A stretch of 45,492 nt of DNA from the NCBI GenBank assembly GCA_029252195.1, contig JAQXBV010000029.1, positions 1 through 45,492 of the forward strand, read 5' to 3'. The DNA comes from Yoonia sp. (GTDB taxonomy: Bacteria > Pseudomonadota > Alphaproteobacteria > Rhodobacterales > Rhodobacteraceae). The stretch's first letter is position 1. Each line of letters starts with the position of its first letter. The translations under genes and the position numbers were made by a program. Positions 35,689 through 44,510 of this stretch are shown here, one piece after another. The notes below the pieces were generated by a model that saw only the letters and a list, made by a program, of their open reading frames with translations, did not search any database and was not told the DNA's origin.

Positions 35689-36567
35689 ATGAAAACTATC
35701 CCAGCAAGTGATCTGGATATCGCCTATGTCGAGCACGGTCCCGAAGGCGGCGCGCCTGTGATCCTGCTGCATGGTTTTCCCTACGATATCCATGCTTTTG
35801 ATGCCGTCGCACCCATTCTGTTTAAGCAAAATCTGCGCGTGTTTGTGCCTTATCTGCGCGGGTATGGCGCGACGACATTTCGCGATGCCAACACGCCGCG
35901 CTCGGGCCAACAGGCGGCACTTGCCCATGATTTGCTGGCCTTCATGGATGCGCTGGGCATTCAGAAGGCGATATTGGCAGGCTATGACTGGGGCGGGCGG
36001 GCCGCTTGCATTGTGGCGGCGCTCTGGCCCGAGCGGGTCGCGGGGCTGGTCAGCTGCGGGCAGGGCTACAACCTGCAAGACATTCCCAATGCTTGGAAAC
36101 CGCTGGCGCCCGCGCAAGAGGTTCGGCTATGGTATACCTATTATTTCAATACCTTACGCGGCGTAAAAGGCCTAAGCCTCAACCGCCGTGCACTTTGCCA
36201 GCATATTTGGGGGATGTGGTCGCCCTCATGGTCCTTTGATCAGGCCACTTATGACGCCACCGCGCAAGCTTTTGACAATCCCGACTTTGTCGATGTTGTG
36301 ATCCACTCTTACCGGCACCGCTTGGGCGAGGTGGCGGGTGATCCGCAGTATGAGGCGACAGAGGCGCTGCTTGCAGGGCAACCCGAGATCACCGTGCCAA
36401 GTGTCGTGATTCTGGGGGCCGACGACGAGGTGACGCCGCCCAGTCTTTCCGACAGCGACGCCGCGCATTTCTCGGGCCCTTATCGACGCGTGCTGTTGGA
36501 GGGGGTGGGGCATAATCTGCCGCAAGAAGCGCCCGAGGCATTCGCTGGGGCGATCTTGTCACTATAA
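35689..36567 (+). CDS. Alpha/beta hydrolase, epoxide hydrolase-like
   Basis: A 292-residue alpha/beta hydrolase with the oxyanion motif LLHGFPYD (His28-Pro31), the nucleophile in AGYDWGGRAA (Asp100), and a C-terminal histidine in GVGHNLPQEAP. An aspartate nucleophile is the hallmark of epoxide hydrolases and haloalkane dehalogenases rather than esterases. The start ATG at 35689 has an upstream GGAGG. No partner gene is adjacent. Confidence 0.85.
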   Translation: MKTIPASDLDIAYVEHGPEGGAPVILLHGFPYDIHAFDAVAPILFKQNLRVFVPYLRGYGATTFRDANTPRSGQQAALAHDLLAFMDALGIQKAILAGYDWGGRAACIVAALWPERVAGLVSCGQGYNLQDIPNAWKPLAPAQEVRLWYTYYFNTLRGVKGLSLNRRALCQHIWGMWSPSWSFDQATYDATAQAFDNPDFVDVVIHSYRHRLGEVAGDPQYEATEALLAGQPEITVPSVVILGADDEVTPPSLSDSDAAHFSGPYRRVLLEGVGHNLPQEAPEAFAGAILSL

Positions 36568-36617
36568 GCGCCGCGCAGTGACTGGCGCAGGGCGCGCTTT
36601 GCACCCATAGTGGCGAC

Positions 36618-37289
36618 ATGTGTGGACGTATGGCGATCACCTTGCCCCATGATGCGATGGCCCAAATGTTTGACGCGAGCGCCTCAAACGATCTGCCAGA
36701 CGTGCCCAACTATAACGTTTGCCCGACGACCCAAGTTGGTGTCGTGACCTCCGCCGACGGGCTGCGGCGCTTGCGCCCGATGCGCTGGGGATTTGTGCCC
36801 CGTTGGTACGACAAGGTGAACGGTGGGCCGCTTTTGATCAATGCGCGCGCCGAGACGATTGCCCAAAAGCCGGCCTTCGCAGAGGCCTGCCGGACCCGCC
36901 GGTGCTTGGTTTCCGTCTCAGGGTTCTACGAATGGGAAAGGTCGGAAAAGGACAAATCCTTGCCGTGGTATGTGACCCGTCAGGATGGGGCGCCGATGGT
37001 GTTTGGCAGCATCTGGCAAGACTGGGGGCAGGGCGCAGATGCGGTGACATCCTTTGCGATTGTGACGACGGGCGCCAACGCTGCAATGGCGAAAATCCAT
37101 CACCGACTACCCGTCATTCTGACACCCGATCAATGGTCGCTTTGGCTGGGTGAGGCCGGCAAAGGGGCTGCGACATTGATAAAAAACGCGCCCGAGGATA
37201 CGCTTCATTTCAGCCGGGTTGACACCGCGGTCAATTCAAATCGGGCCAGCGGTGCGGCGCTTATCAAGCCTCTAGCAAATCACGCGTGA
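36618..37289 (+). CDS. YedK/HMCES-family abasic site protein
   Basis: SRAP-domain protein of 223 residues that forms a thiazolidine crosslink to abasic sites in single-stranded DNA. The catalytic Cys2 directly follows the start (MCGRM), and the active-site residues N75 (LLINARAET), E105 (SGFYEWE) and the histidine in KIHHRLPVIL are in place. Commonly linked to SOS response. The last 18 bases overlap the convergent gene at 37272. Confidence 0.92.
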   Translation: MCGRMAITLPHDAMAQMFDASASNDLPDVPNYNVCPTTQVGVVTSADGLRRLRPMRWGFVPRWYDKVNGGPLLINARAETIAQKPAFAEACRTRRCLVSVSGFYEWERSEKDKSLPWYVTRQDGAPMVFGSIWQDWGQGADAVTSFAIVTTGANAAMAKIHHRLPVILTPDQWSLWLGEAGKGAATLIKNAPEDTLHFSRVDTAVNSNRASGAALIKPLANHA

Positions 37290-37673
37290 ATCGGGGCACG
37301 AATTGGGCGCAGTGTCGCGGACGAGTTTCAACTGGTAGGTATAGCTGTACTGTGCGTAACTTGTCCCGCCAAAATAAGTCGAGACTGCATAATAGGGGCC
37401 ATAGAGGTTGATTGTGCTGCTTGAATTCAGCGGCATGGTGACGCTGCTGTTCTTACCGATGTTGCTCGAAGTGTACCAGTTGCCACTGGTGTACTTGAGG
37501 CGGGCAGGATAGGGGCCATAGTTTTCAAACTTCACCGTATCGCCAACCTGAAAATAGACGACGTTGGGAAAGTACCCAGGGCCTTCAATGCGTACGATAT
37601 GTTCAACTGCGAGCGCGGTCGAACCAAGCAAGGTCAATCCAGCAGTGAGGGCAATTGTAAGCAGGCGTTTCAT
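37272..37673 (-). CDS. Secreted cupredoxin-like small protein
   Basis: A signal peptide (KRLLTIALTAGLTLLGSTALA, cleaved before V23) precedes a 110-residue beta-rich domain, IVRIEGPGYFPNVVYFQVGD, then TVKFENYGPYPARL, similar to the start of plastocyanin-type domains. A complete copper set (His, Cys, His, Met) is not visible, so metal binding is doubtful. The tail has two cysteines (NSCPDSRVIC). Start chosen at the ATG with AAAGGA 8 bases upstream. Overlaps the YedK stop by 18 bases. Confidence 0.75.
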   Translation of the reverse strand: MKRLLTIALTAGLTLLGSTALAVEHIVRIEGPGYFPNVVYFQVGDTVKFENYGPYPARLKYTSGNWYTSSNIGKNSSVTMPLNSSSTINLYGPYYAVSTYFGGTSYAQYSYTYQLKLVRDTAPNSCPDSRVIC

Positions 37674-37834
37674 GGTCTTCATCCTTTCCAAGTCGGAATT
37701 CGTCATGGCAGTGTTAACCAGACAATGCGGCGAAGCTGTGACGGAATTCGCGCAAGGTTTAGGCAAATTGCACATGCAAATCCTCACCGTGCCGCCATTG
37801 AGTTCCCCCATTTGTTGGACCGGTTCTGGCGTGT

Positions 37835-38290
37835 TTTAAGCGACGCTTTCTGGTTGGGTTGTTTCATTTCTCTGCCGCCAAGGCCATTATTTTGGCCTCG
37901 CAGGCGAAGATGGCTGACCAAGATGGCATCATTGAGCGCAAGTAAGACCGCATCATTCGGCTGGAACAGCTGTTGGCCGACTTCAAACGCGCGCTCTACG
38001 GCGCGAAGTCCGAGAAGGGTCACCCAGATCAGTATCACCTCGCACTGGAAAACATTGAGGCGGCGATGGCCGTAGTCCATGCTGAGGATGAGGTCATTGA
38101 TCCGCCAAAGACAGCGACGCCAAAGTCTCGTGTTGGTCGCGGTGTCTTGCCCAAACATCTGCCGCGTATTGAAGAGATTATTGCACCAGACCTCACCTGT
38201 GGTTGCGGCGCGGAGCGTCACATCATCGGCGAAGACATCAGCGAACGGCTGGATATCGTGCCTGCCCAAGCGCACGCCGGACACGGCATA
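37835..38290 (+). pseudogene. IS66-family transposase TnpC, N-terminal remnant
   Basis: The frame AAKAIILASQAKMADQDG is followed by IIERK, then TAA (37943), then RIIRLEQLLADFKRALYGAK and SEKGHPDQYHLALENIEAA, ending near CGCGAERHIIGEDISERLDI, where similarity to IS66 TnpC stops. The stop codon and loss of the catalytic core make it a remnant. Its edges are not marked by recognisable inverted repeats. Confidence 0.8.
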
Positions 38291-38454
38291 CTTCACCCAA
38301 GCGGAAATAAGAAAAGCAGCATGACACCAACACGATTACATCTTAGCTCAACCGCAAACCTGTCCTAAAAAGCAGGACCACTTCAGTGGACTGCAGCCCG
38401 TAACCCGACCATGATGGGAACGCGTTGAACCTCAACTTTGAAAGGAAGGCACCC

Positions 38455-38913
38455 ATGAGTTGCGTGCTGATGCCTCAGCAGTTTGCTTTCCCGAAAGCGC
38501 CCGTGCCGGTTCTTGGAGAATGTCGAATGGTTTGGAACAGGATCAGATAGATCAAGGCGGCAAAACCAACGATATGCGAGGTTCAAATGCACCTCTTCAC
38601 AAAGACGGCGTTCTGAGCGGATGCCAGAACAATAACCCACCAGCAGCATACGGATCAGCAGCTCTGGGTCGATGGATGGGCGGCCAGTGTGGCTATAAAA
38701 CTCGGCTAAATATTGACGGATGTCGCTTAGATCAACGAACCGATCAATCGACCGCAACAGGTGATCTTGGGGCACATGATCGTCAATCGAGAACTCTTAA
38801 AGCAACGCGCTTTGTGCTTCTTGCCTTGGTCCCAACATCGTCAATCCCCCGCGTTTACAGGTAAATTGAATCAGTGATAGCACTTCAAATCAACAAGAGT
38901 TTTTCAACAGAAT
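38455..38913 (-). pseudogene. IS1182-family transposase, N-terminal remnant
   Basis: The minus-strand frame from ATG at 38838 reads MLGPRQEAQSALL, then TAA where tyrosine is expected, then EFSIDDHVPQDHLLRSIDRF and ILIRMLLVGYCSGIRSERRL-type DUF772 sequence to FRESKLLRH, where similarity ends. The upstream end carries the CTGTTGAAAAACTC element (38898-38911 on the plus strand, reverse), similar to IS1182-group termini. Dead remnant. Confidence 0.8.
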
Positions 38914-38966
38914 TCGCCCGAAGTGCTTATGTTTTCCAAAAAAGCCAGTTAACCAAAACGTACTTC

Positions 38967-38995
38967 TTGACCTCGTATCTTAGGTGAAATAGAGG
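38967..38995 (+). promoter_or_regulatory. Promoter of tRNA-Gly
   Basis: TTGACC (38967-38972), a 17-base spacer and TAGAGG (38990-38995) end 11 bases before the tRNA. The GACCTC/GAGGTC inverted repeat spans the two boxes. Confidence 0.5.
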
Positions 38996-39006
38996 TCACA
39001 TCTGTC

Positions 39007-39081
39007 GCGGGCGTTGTGTAATGGTTAAGACCTCAGTTTTCCAAACTGAAGATGCGGGTTCGATTCCCGCCGCCCGCTCCA
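39007..39081 (+). tRNA. tRNA-Gly (anticodon TCC)
   Basis: The acceptor stem GCGGGCG (39007-39013) pairs with CGCCCGC (39071-39077). The anticodon arm TCAGT-TTTCCAA-ACTGA presents TCC, and the T arm GCGGG-TTCGATT-CCCGC is perfect. CCA is encoded (39079-39081). A promoter-like TTGACC lies just upstream. Confidence 0.95.
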
Positions 39082-39156
39082 AAAAATACGTTCCGACACT
39101 TAACCTGCAAAGTTCGAACCATGAATTAGTTAAGTGCATGTAATATAAAATTAAAC

Positions 39157-39218
39157 GCGGGTTTGAGACATAGTTTTTCAAGCTGAAGACAGAGGTTCTA
39201 TTCCCGTCGCCCGCTCCA
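39157..39218 (+). pseudogene. Degenerate second tRNA-Gly-like copy
   Basis: A 62-nt segment resembles the adjacent tRNA-Gly: GCGGG and CCCGC acceptor ends, AGTTTTTCAAGCTGAAG corresponding to the anticodon arm (loop now TTC), a damaged T arm, and an almost unchanged end GTCGCCCGCTCCA. The D arm is missing. It is a pseudo-tRNA, or the mark of integration and decay at a tRNA 3' end. Confidence 0.65.
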
Positions 39219-39286
39219 TTTCCCCCCGCCGATATCTCGCGCCTTTGACGCCATTTGGGGGCGTATATTAGGCAAGGATCGTTGGC

Positions 39287-41080
39287 ATGGCAGATACTCC
39301 AGTTTCATCAACCGAAGTCCGCGCGACGTCCAAGAAGATTGGCGCGATGGCGCAGCTGCTCCCCTTTGTAGCGCCCTATAAAACAATGGTCTTTCTGGCG
39401 CTGATCGCGCTTACCTTTACCGCGATGATCTCGCTGGTGATGCCGCTTGCGGTGCGTCAAGTTGTTGACAACTTTGATATTTCGGACGGGTCTGTCCTTG
39501 ATGGCTACTTTGGGTTTGCCTTTGTCGTGGCTGGGCTTTTGGCCGTCGGCACGGCGCTGCGCTATTACCTCGTGACGCGTCTGGGCGAGCGGATCGTGGC
39601 AGATATTCGGGTCGCGGTTTTCAATCGCATGATCGGGCTGTCGCCTGCATTTTTCGAGAAGGTGATGACGGGTGAAGTGCTCAGCCGGATCACGACCGAC
39701 ACGACATTGATCCTGTCCGTGATCGGGTCATCTGTTTCGATTGCCCTGCGCAATACGCTGATTTTGTTTGGCGGCATTGGGCTGATGCTTTGGACATCGG
39801 TCAAGATGACGGGGCTGGTGCTTTGGCCAATTCCAGTGATTTTGATCCCGATTGTGGTGCTCGGGCGGCGGGTGCGCAGGTTAAGTCGCGAGAACCAAGA
39901 CTGGATTGCTACATCGTCGGGCGATGCCTCCGAGTTGTTGCTCTCTGCCCAAACGGTGCAGGCTTTCACCCATGAAGACCTGTCGCGCCAAAAATTTCAA
40001 AACGTGACGGAAAAGAGTTATATGGTCGCCAAGCGCCGGATCGAAGCCCGCGCCATCATGACCGCAATCGTGATCTTCATCGCGTTTTCTGCTGTGGTTG
40101 GCTTCTTGTGGATGGGGGCATCTGATGTGCGTGCGGGTACTCTGAGCGTGGGCGAGTTGGTCCAGTTTATGATCTACACGATCATGGTCGCGGGTGCCTT
40201 GGGTGCATTGACAGAGATCTGGGGCGAATTGCAGCGGGCCGCCGGTGCGACCGAGCGTTTGGTCGAGTTGCTCCATGCCGATGATGCGGTCAAGGATCCG
40301 ACAGCGCCAGTCGCCGTGCCCGACACACAAGCCGCTGAAATTGCATTTGAAAACGTGACCTTCGCCTATCCGGGCCGCCCTGGTATATCGGCGCTTGACG
40401 GCGTGACGCTTACTGTGAAACCCGGTGAAAGCGTGGCCCTTGTCGGCCCGTCCGGTGCTGGGAAATCGACGGTTATTCAACTGCTCCAGCGGTTTTATGA
40501 TCCGCAACAAGGTGCGATTAAAATTGACGGTGTTGACCTGCGCGACATGACGCGCGCGGACTTCCGGCAGCATGTGGCGCTCGTGCCGCAAGACCCTGTG
40601 ATCTTTGCGGATACGGCGCGTGAGAACATCCGCTTCGGACGACCCGATGCGACCGATGCCGAAGTCGAAGAAGCCGCCAAAGCCGCGGCAGCCCATGACT
40701 TTTTGATAGCACTGCCAGAGGGCTATGACAGCGACGTTGGCGAACGCGGCGTTATGCTTTCGGGCGGGCAGAAACAGCGGATCGCCATTGCCCGCGCCAT
40801 TCTGCGCGATGCGCCGATCCTGTTGTTGGACGAGGCGACAAGCGCGCTTGATGCGGAAAGTGAACGGCTGGTTCAGACCGCTGTCGAGGATTTGGCCCGC
40901 ACACGCACCACGTTGATCGTTGCACACCGACTGGCCACCGTGAAAAAGGCGGACCGGATCGTGGTTTTCGAGGCAGGCAAGATCGTGGCCTCTGGCACAC
41001 ATGATGATCTTGTGGCGCAAGGCGGGCTTTACGCCCGTTTGGCGCGCTTGCAGTTCACGTCGGGTCTGGACGAACAATAA
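39287..41080 (+). CDS. Exporter-type ABC transporter (permease-ATPase fusion)
   Basis: The 597-residue half-transporter has six membrane helices (about 30-320, including FLALIALTFTAMISLVMPLA and an intracellular coupling helix VRRLSRENQD) and a C-terminal ATPase with Walker A GPSGAGKST (about 387), signature LSGGQKQRIAIARA (about 491) and Walker B ILLLDEATSALDAES (about 511). It resembles MsbA/BmrA-type exporters of lipid or drugs and should act as a homodimer. A ribosome site AAGGA precedes the ATG. Followed by the acyl-CoA synthetase after 110 bases. Confidence 0.92.
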   Translation: MADTPVSSTEVRATSKKIGAMAQLLPFVAPYKTMVFLALIALTFTAMISLVMPLAVRQVVDNFDISDGSVLDGYFGFAFVVAGLLAVGTALRYYLVTRLGERIVADIRVAVFNRMIGLSPAFFEKVMTGEVLSRITTDTTLILSVIGSSVSIALRNTLILFGGIGLMLWTSVKMTGLVLWPIPVILIPIVVLGRRVRRLSRENQDWIATSSGDASELLLSAQTVQAFTHEDLSRQKFQNVTEKSYMVAKRRIEARAIMTAIVIFIAFSAVVGFLWMGASDVRAGTLSVGELVQFMIYTIMVAGALGALTEIWGELQRAAGATERLVELLHADDAVKDPTAPVAVPDTQAAEIAFENVTFAYPGRPGISALDGVTLTVKPGESVALVGPSGAGKSTVIQLLQRFYDPQQGAIKIDGVDLRDMTRADFRQHVALVPQDPVIFADTARENIRFGRPDATDAEVEEAAKAAAAHDFLIALPEGYDSDVGERGVMLSGGQKQRIAIARAILRDAPILLLDEATSALDAESERLVQTAVEDLARTRTTLIVAHRLATVKKADRIVVFEAGKIVASGTHDDLVAQGGLYARLARLQFTSGLDEQ

Positions 41081-41112
41081 GACGTTTTTCGTAGCGTCAG
41101 ACTTGCGTAAAT

Positions 41113-41169
41113 TGTGGTTATTCCACACTGTCTGTCTGAGGGAATTCCGCACTGAGTAATGTTGCGGAA
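41113..41169. promoter_or_regulatory. Two dyads with repeated ATTCC(A/G)CACTG words
   Basis: TGTGG–TTATT–CCACA (41113-41127) and TTCCGCA–N11–TGCGGAA (41145-41169) lie 24 bases apart as direct word repeats ATTCCACACTG and ATTCCGCACTG. They sit just upstream of the acyl-CoA synthetase ribosome site AGGGAGGAG. Confidence 0.45.
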
Positions 41170-41190
41170 ACAGATAGGGAGGAGATTGGC

Positions 41191-43095
41191 ATGACTTACG
41201 CGTCTGTCGCGGATCGCAATGCGATCGAGAACGAAACGGTATGGTCCGAGCGGTCCCTGCCAGTCACAACATTTCAGCTTCTGAGTGAAACAGCTGCTAA
41301 GTTTTCTGACCGTAAAGCGTTAAGTTTCCAGCTCTTTTCAGAGCCTACTGCGAAATGTGAAACCTTTACTTGGGCCGAACTTCAGCAGAAGACCGCACAG
41401 GTCGCCAATATGTTCCGCGATCTCGGGGTCGGTGAAACCGATGTCGTGGCCTATCTGTTGCCCAACGCCAATGAAACCGTGCTGACCTATTTGGGCGGGC
41501 AGGTTGCTGGGATCGTGAACCCGATCAACCCGCTTTTGGAAGCCGAACAAATTGCCGCGATCCTGCGCGAAACAAACGCGAAAGTCGTGGTCACATTGCG
41601 CGCGTTTCCAAAGTCGGACTTGCCGCAAACTGTCGCCAAAGCTGTGGCCATGGCCCCCAACGTCCAGACCGTTCTTGAGGTCGACCTGCACCGCTATTTG
41701 ACGGGTGTTAAAAAGCTGATTGTGCCGTTGATCCGCCCCAAGAACCCCGTCACGCATAACGCGCAGGTTCTTGATTTTAATGCGGAAATGAACCGCCGCC
41801 CCAAGACGCTCTCGTTTGAGGATAGCAAGGTTGACCGCGTCGCCGCCTATTTCCACACAGGCGGCACAACGGGAATGCCAAAGGTCGCCCAACATCGTTA
41901 TTCTGGGATTGTGTATAACGCGTGGCTTGGTGCGCGGTTGTTGTTTACCGAAAACGACGTCCAGATTTGCCCGCTCCCGATGTTCCATGTTTTCGCGGCC
42001 ATTGTATCGCTTGGGGCCTCGCTTGCCTCTGGGGCACAGGTTGTTTTCCCGACCCCGCAAGGATACCGCGGCGACGGTGTCTTCGACAATTTCTGGAAGC
42101 TGATCGAGCGGCACAAGGTGACGTTCATGATCACGGTGCCGACCGCGATGTCGGCCTTGATGCAGCGCAAGGTTGATGCAGATATCTCGACGCTGCGTCT
42201 GGCCTTCTGCGGCTCTGCGCCGCTTCCGCTCGAACTTTATCGTCGCTTTGAGGAGGCCGCAGGCGTCACGATTTGCGAAGGCTACGGGTTAACCGAGGCG
42301 ACCTGCCTTGTGTCGATCAACCCGCCTGACGGTGAAAAGCGTGTCGGCTCGATCGGTATTCCTTTCCCCTACACCGACGTGCGTATCGTCAGTGTCGCAA
42401 CACAGCGGGATTGCGGCGTCGATGAGGTCGGCGAAATCTGTGTCGCCTCTCCGGGGGTCTATGATGGGCAAACCTACACTGACGCCTCCAAGAACAAGGA
42501 TTTGTTCTATCCGGGCGCAGACAGCAAGATCAGCGACCGCAGACAGTATTTGCGCACAGGCGATCTGGGCCGTATCGATGCTGACGGCTATGTCTGGATT
42601 ACGGGACGCGCCAAGGATTTGATCATTCGCGGCGGTCACAATATCGACCCCGCCGAGATTGAAGAGGCTTTGGCAGGCCATGAAGCGGTCGCATTTGCGG
42701 GGGCGATTGGCCAGCCGGATGCCCATGCGGGCGAGGTGCCTTGCGTCTATGTCGAGCTTGTTGCCGGCGCATCGGTGACCGAAGAGGAACTGATGGAATT
42801 CGCGAAATCCAAGATCCACGAACGTGCTGCACATCCGAAGTATCTGGAAATTATGGATGAATTGCCAAAGACGGCTGTTGGCAAAATCTTTAAACCCGAT
42901 CTGCGCAAGCGGGCGATAACGCGGGTTTATAATGCGGCCTTAGAGGCTGCGGATGTGCCCGTTTCTGTTCAGGCTGTCACCGAAGATAAAAAGCGTGGCT
43001 TGGTCGCGCATTTGATCAAATCGGGTGATGCGACGGACGCCGACATTACCAAGGCCTTGGGCGCTTATACCTCGCCATGGGACTGGGTGGCCTAA
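41191..43095 (+). CDS. Long-chain acyl-CoA synthetase-like enzyme (AMP-forming)
   Basis: A 634-residue ANL ligase with an atypical P-loop FHTGGTTGMPKVAQ (about 222-235), YGLTEATCL, and the C-terminal catalytic lysine in ELPKTAVGKIFKPDLRKRA. The C-terminal extension beyond the usual domain (from about 590) is characteristic of this acyl-CoA synthetase subgroup. Substrate unknown; fatty or branched acids are likely. Upstream lies a double-dyad regulatory element. Convergent with waaA at 43114, 18 bases away. Confidence 0.88.
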   Translation: MTYASVADRNAIENETVWSERSLPVTTFQLLSETAAKFSDRKALSFQLFSEPTAKCETFTWAELQQKTAQVANMFRDLGVGETDVVAYLLPNANETVLTYLGGQVAGIVNPINPLLEAEQIAAILRETNAKVVVTLRAFPKSDLPQTVAKAVAMAPNVQTVLEVDLHRYLTGVKKLIVPLIRPKNPVTHNAQVLDFNAEMNRRPKTLSFEDSKVDRVAAYFHTGGTTGMPKVAQHRYSGIVYNAWLGARLLFTENDVQICPLPMFHVFAAIVSLGASLASGAQVVFPTPQGYRGDGVFDNFWKLIERHKVTFMITVPTAMSALMQRKVDADISTLRLAFCGSAPLPLELYRRFEEAAGVTICEGYGLTEATCLVSINPPDGEKRVGSIGIPFPYTDVRIVSVATQRDCGVDEVGEICVASPGVYDGQTYTDASKNKDLFYPGADSKISDRRQYLRTGDLGRIDADGYVWITGRAKDLIIRGGHNIDPAEIEEALAGHEAVAFAGAIGQPDAHAGEVPCVYVELVAGASVTEEELMEFAKSKIHERAAHPKYLEIMDELPKTAVGKIFKPDLRKRAITRVYNAALEAADVPVSVQAVTEDKKRGLVAHLIKSGDATDADITKALGAYTSPWDWVA

Positions 43096-43113
43096 TCAAG
43101 GCAGCCTGTTAGG

Positions 43114-44376
43114 TCAGGAGAGTTGAGCGACAATGAGCGCCGCCGTTTGTTCGGCGGCGCCATTTGCTTCACTGACAAGCTGTTTTGCTTGCGCGCCGCG
43201 TGCCTGCGTGTGCTGATCACTCAGGAGCTGCAAAACCTGATTCCCGAGGTCTATGCCGTTTTGCACAACATGCGCGGCCCCGACAGCGGTCAAAGCGGTG
43301 AAGCCGTCTTTGTGATTGCGGTGATTTGGTCCTGTCAGAACCACGCAGCCAAAACAGGCGGGTTCATAGGGGTTATGTCCGCCCTGCGGCCCGAACGCTC
43401 CACCGAGAAAGGCGATGTTTGTGCAAGAAAACAATGTGCCAAGCTCCCCCAACGTATCCGCGAGGTAGATCTGCGTCGTGGCGTCGATCGGTTCCGACTG
43501 GCTGCGTTGGCGCACCGAGAGCCCCTGTGCCGCGTGCCGGATCGCTTTGGCACGTTGCGGATGTCGTGGTGCCCAGATGAGCAGGGCGTCGGGAGACTGG
43601 GTGAGAATGGCGCTGCAAGCTGTCAGAATGTCCGCTTCGTCCTCTGCGTGGCTCGATGCGGCGATCCATGTCGGGCGGCCCGCGATCTGCGCTTTCAGGG
43701 TGGTCACGGTCGATGTGTCAACGGGCAGGGCAGGGGCCGAGGCGCGCAGGTCGCCAAAATAATGCAGGCGATCCCGTGCCACCCCAATTTCTGTGAGCGC
43801 GTCCATCACCTGCGCGGATTTGCAGGTGATTGCACGAAATTGCGCCAACAGAAATGCATAAGCATCAGGGTTTCGCTCGCGCGATCTGGAGGGGCGCGCG
43901 TTGAGCAGCAGTAGGGGAATGTCTTGACCATTCGCCGCGATCAACAGACGTGGCCACAGATCGCCTTCCACAAAGATTGCCGCTTGCGGTGCCCAGTGTT
44001 TCAGGAAGTGCGTCACAGCAAGGGGTGTGTCGAGCGGTAGGAATTGATGCGTGATCTGGGGGCATTCGCGCGCCATCCATCCCGCGCCGCTTTGGCTGAC
44101 GGTCGTCACCAAAAGCGTAACATCCGGTTCGGCCATCAACCGTTCAAGCAGGTCCCGCGTTTGACCAATTTCACCAAGGCTGGCGGCGTGCACCCAAAGG
44201 AGGCGACCTTTTGGTCGCTCTTTGGTCGCAAGCCCAAGGCGTTCTTGCATCCGGTTCGGGTCCGCGCCCTGACGCCGATGTGCATATTTGGCTAGGGCAT
44301 GAATAGGGCCAGCCAGAGAACGGCTCGCAAATAGCCAAAGTCGAATCAAGAAGGGCATTTGCGGTATCTGTCTCAT
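43114..44376 (-). CDS. waaA: 3-deoxy-D-manno-octulosonic acid (Kdo) transferase
   Basis: Transfers Kdo from CMP-Kdo to lipid A precursors at the inner membrane. The 420-residue product has an N-terminal membrane helix (FLIRLWLFASRSLAG), the acceptor-side motif LPLDTPLAVTHFLKHWAPQ, FVEGDLWPRLL with the conserved glutamate, and the C-terminal GGAFGPQGGHNPYEPA. Length fits WaaA. The ATG at 44376 is one of several in frame; upstream MIPAMTRRG was judged less likely. Divergent from the phosphatase at 44511. Confidence 0.92.
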   Translation of the reverse strand: MRQIPQMPFLIRLWLFASRSLAGPIHALAKYAHRRQGADPNRMQERLGLATKERPKGRLLWVHAASLGEIGQTRDLLERLMAEPDVTLLVTTVSQSGAGWMARECPQITHQFLPLDTPLAVTHFLKHWAPQAAIFVEGDLWPRLLIAANGQDIPLLLLNARPSRSRERNPDAYAFLLAQFRAITCKSAQVMDALTEIGVARDRLHYFGDLRASAPALPVDTSTVTTLKAQIAGRPTWIAASSHAEDEADILTACSAILTQSPDALLIWAPRHPQRAKAIRHAAQGLSVRQRSQSEPIDATTQIYLADTLGELGTLFSCTNIAFLGGAFGPQGGHNPYEPACFGCVVLTGPNHRNHKDGFTALTAVGAAHVVQNGIDLGNQVLQLLSDQHTQARGAQAKQLVSEANGAAEQTAALIVAQLS

Positions 44377-44510
44377 GGTGCGTTTGACCCTAACCCGCTG
44401 CCCTCGTCTTGTCATCGCGGGGATCACCCGCGAGAATGCTATGGCAATAAGTGTAATGCCGCCTTAAGTGAAGCGGATTGCAACGTGAACAGCGCAAAGG
44501 GGCCAGGCAA

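Noticed and set aside
38460-38864. Plus-strand open frame over the IS1182 remnant
   Set aside because: Antisense to clear transposase sequence and without domain features.
44411-44435. Hairpin CGCGGG-GATCA-CCCGCG between waaA and the phosphatase as a terminator
   Set aside because: It lies in a divergent promoter region and has no T-run on either strand.
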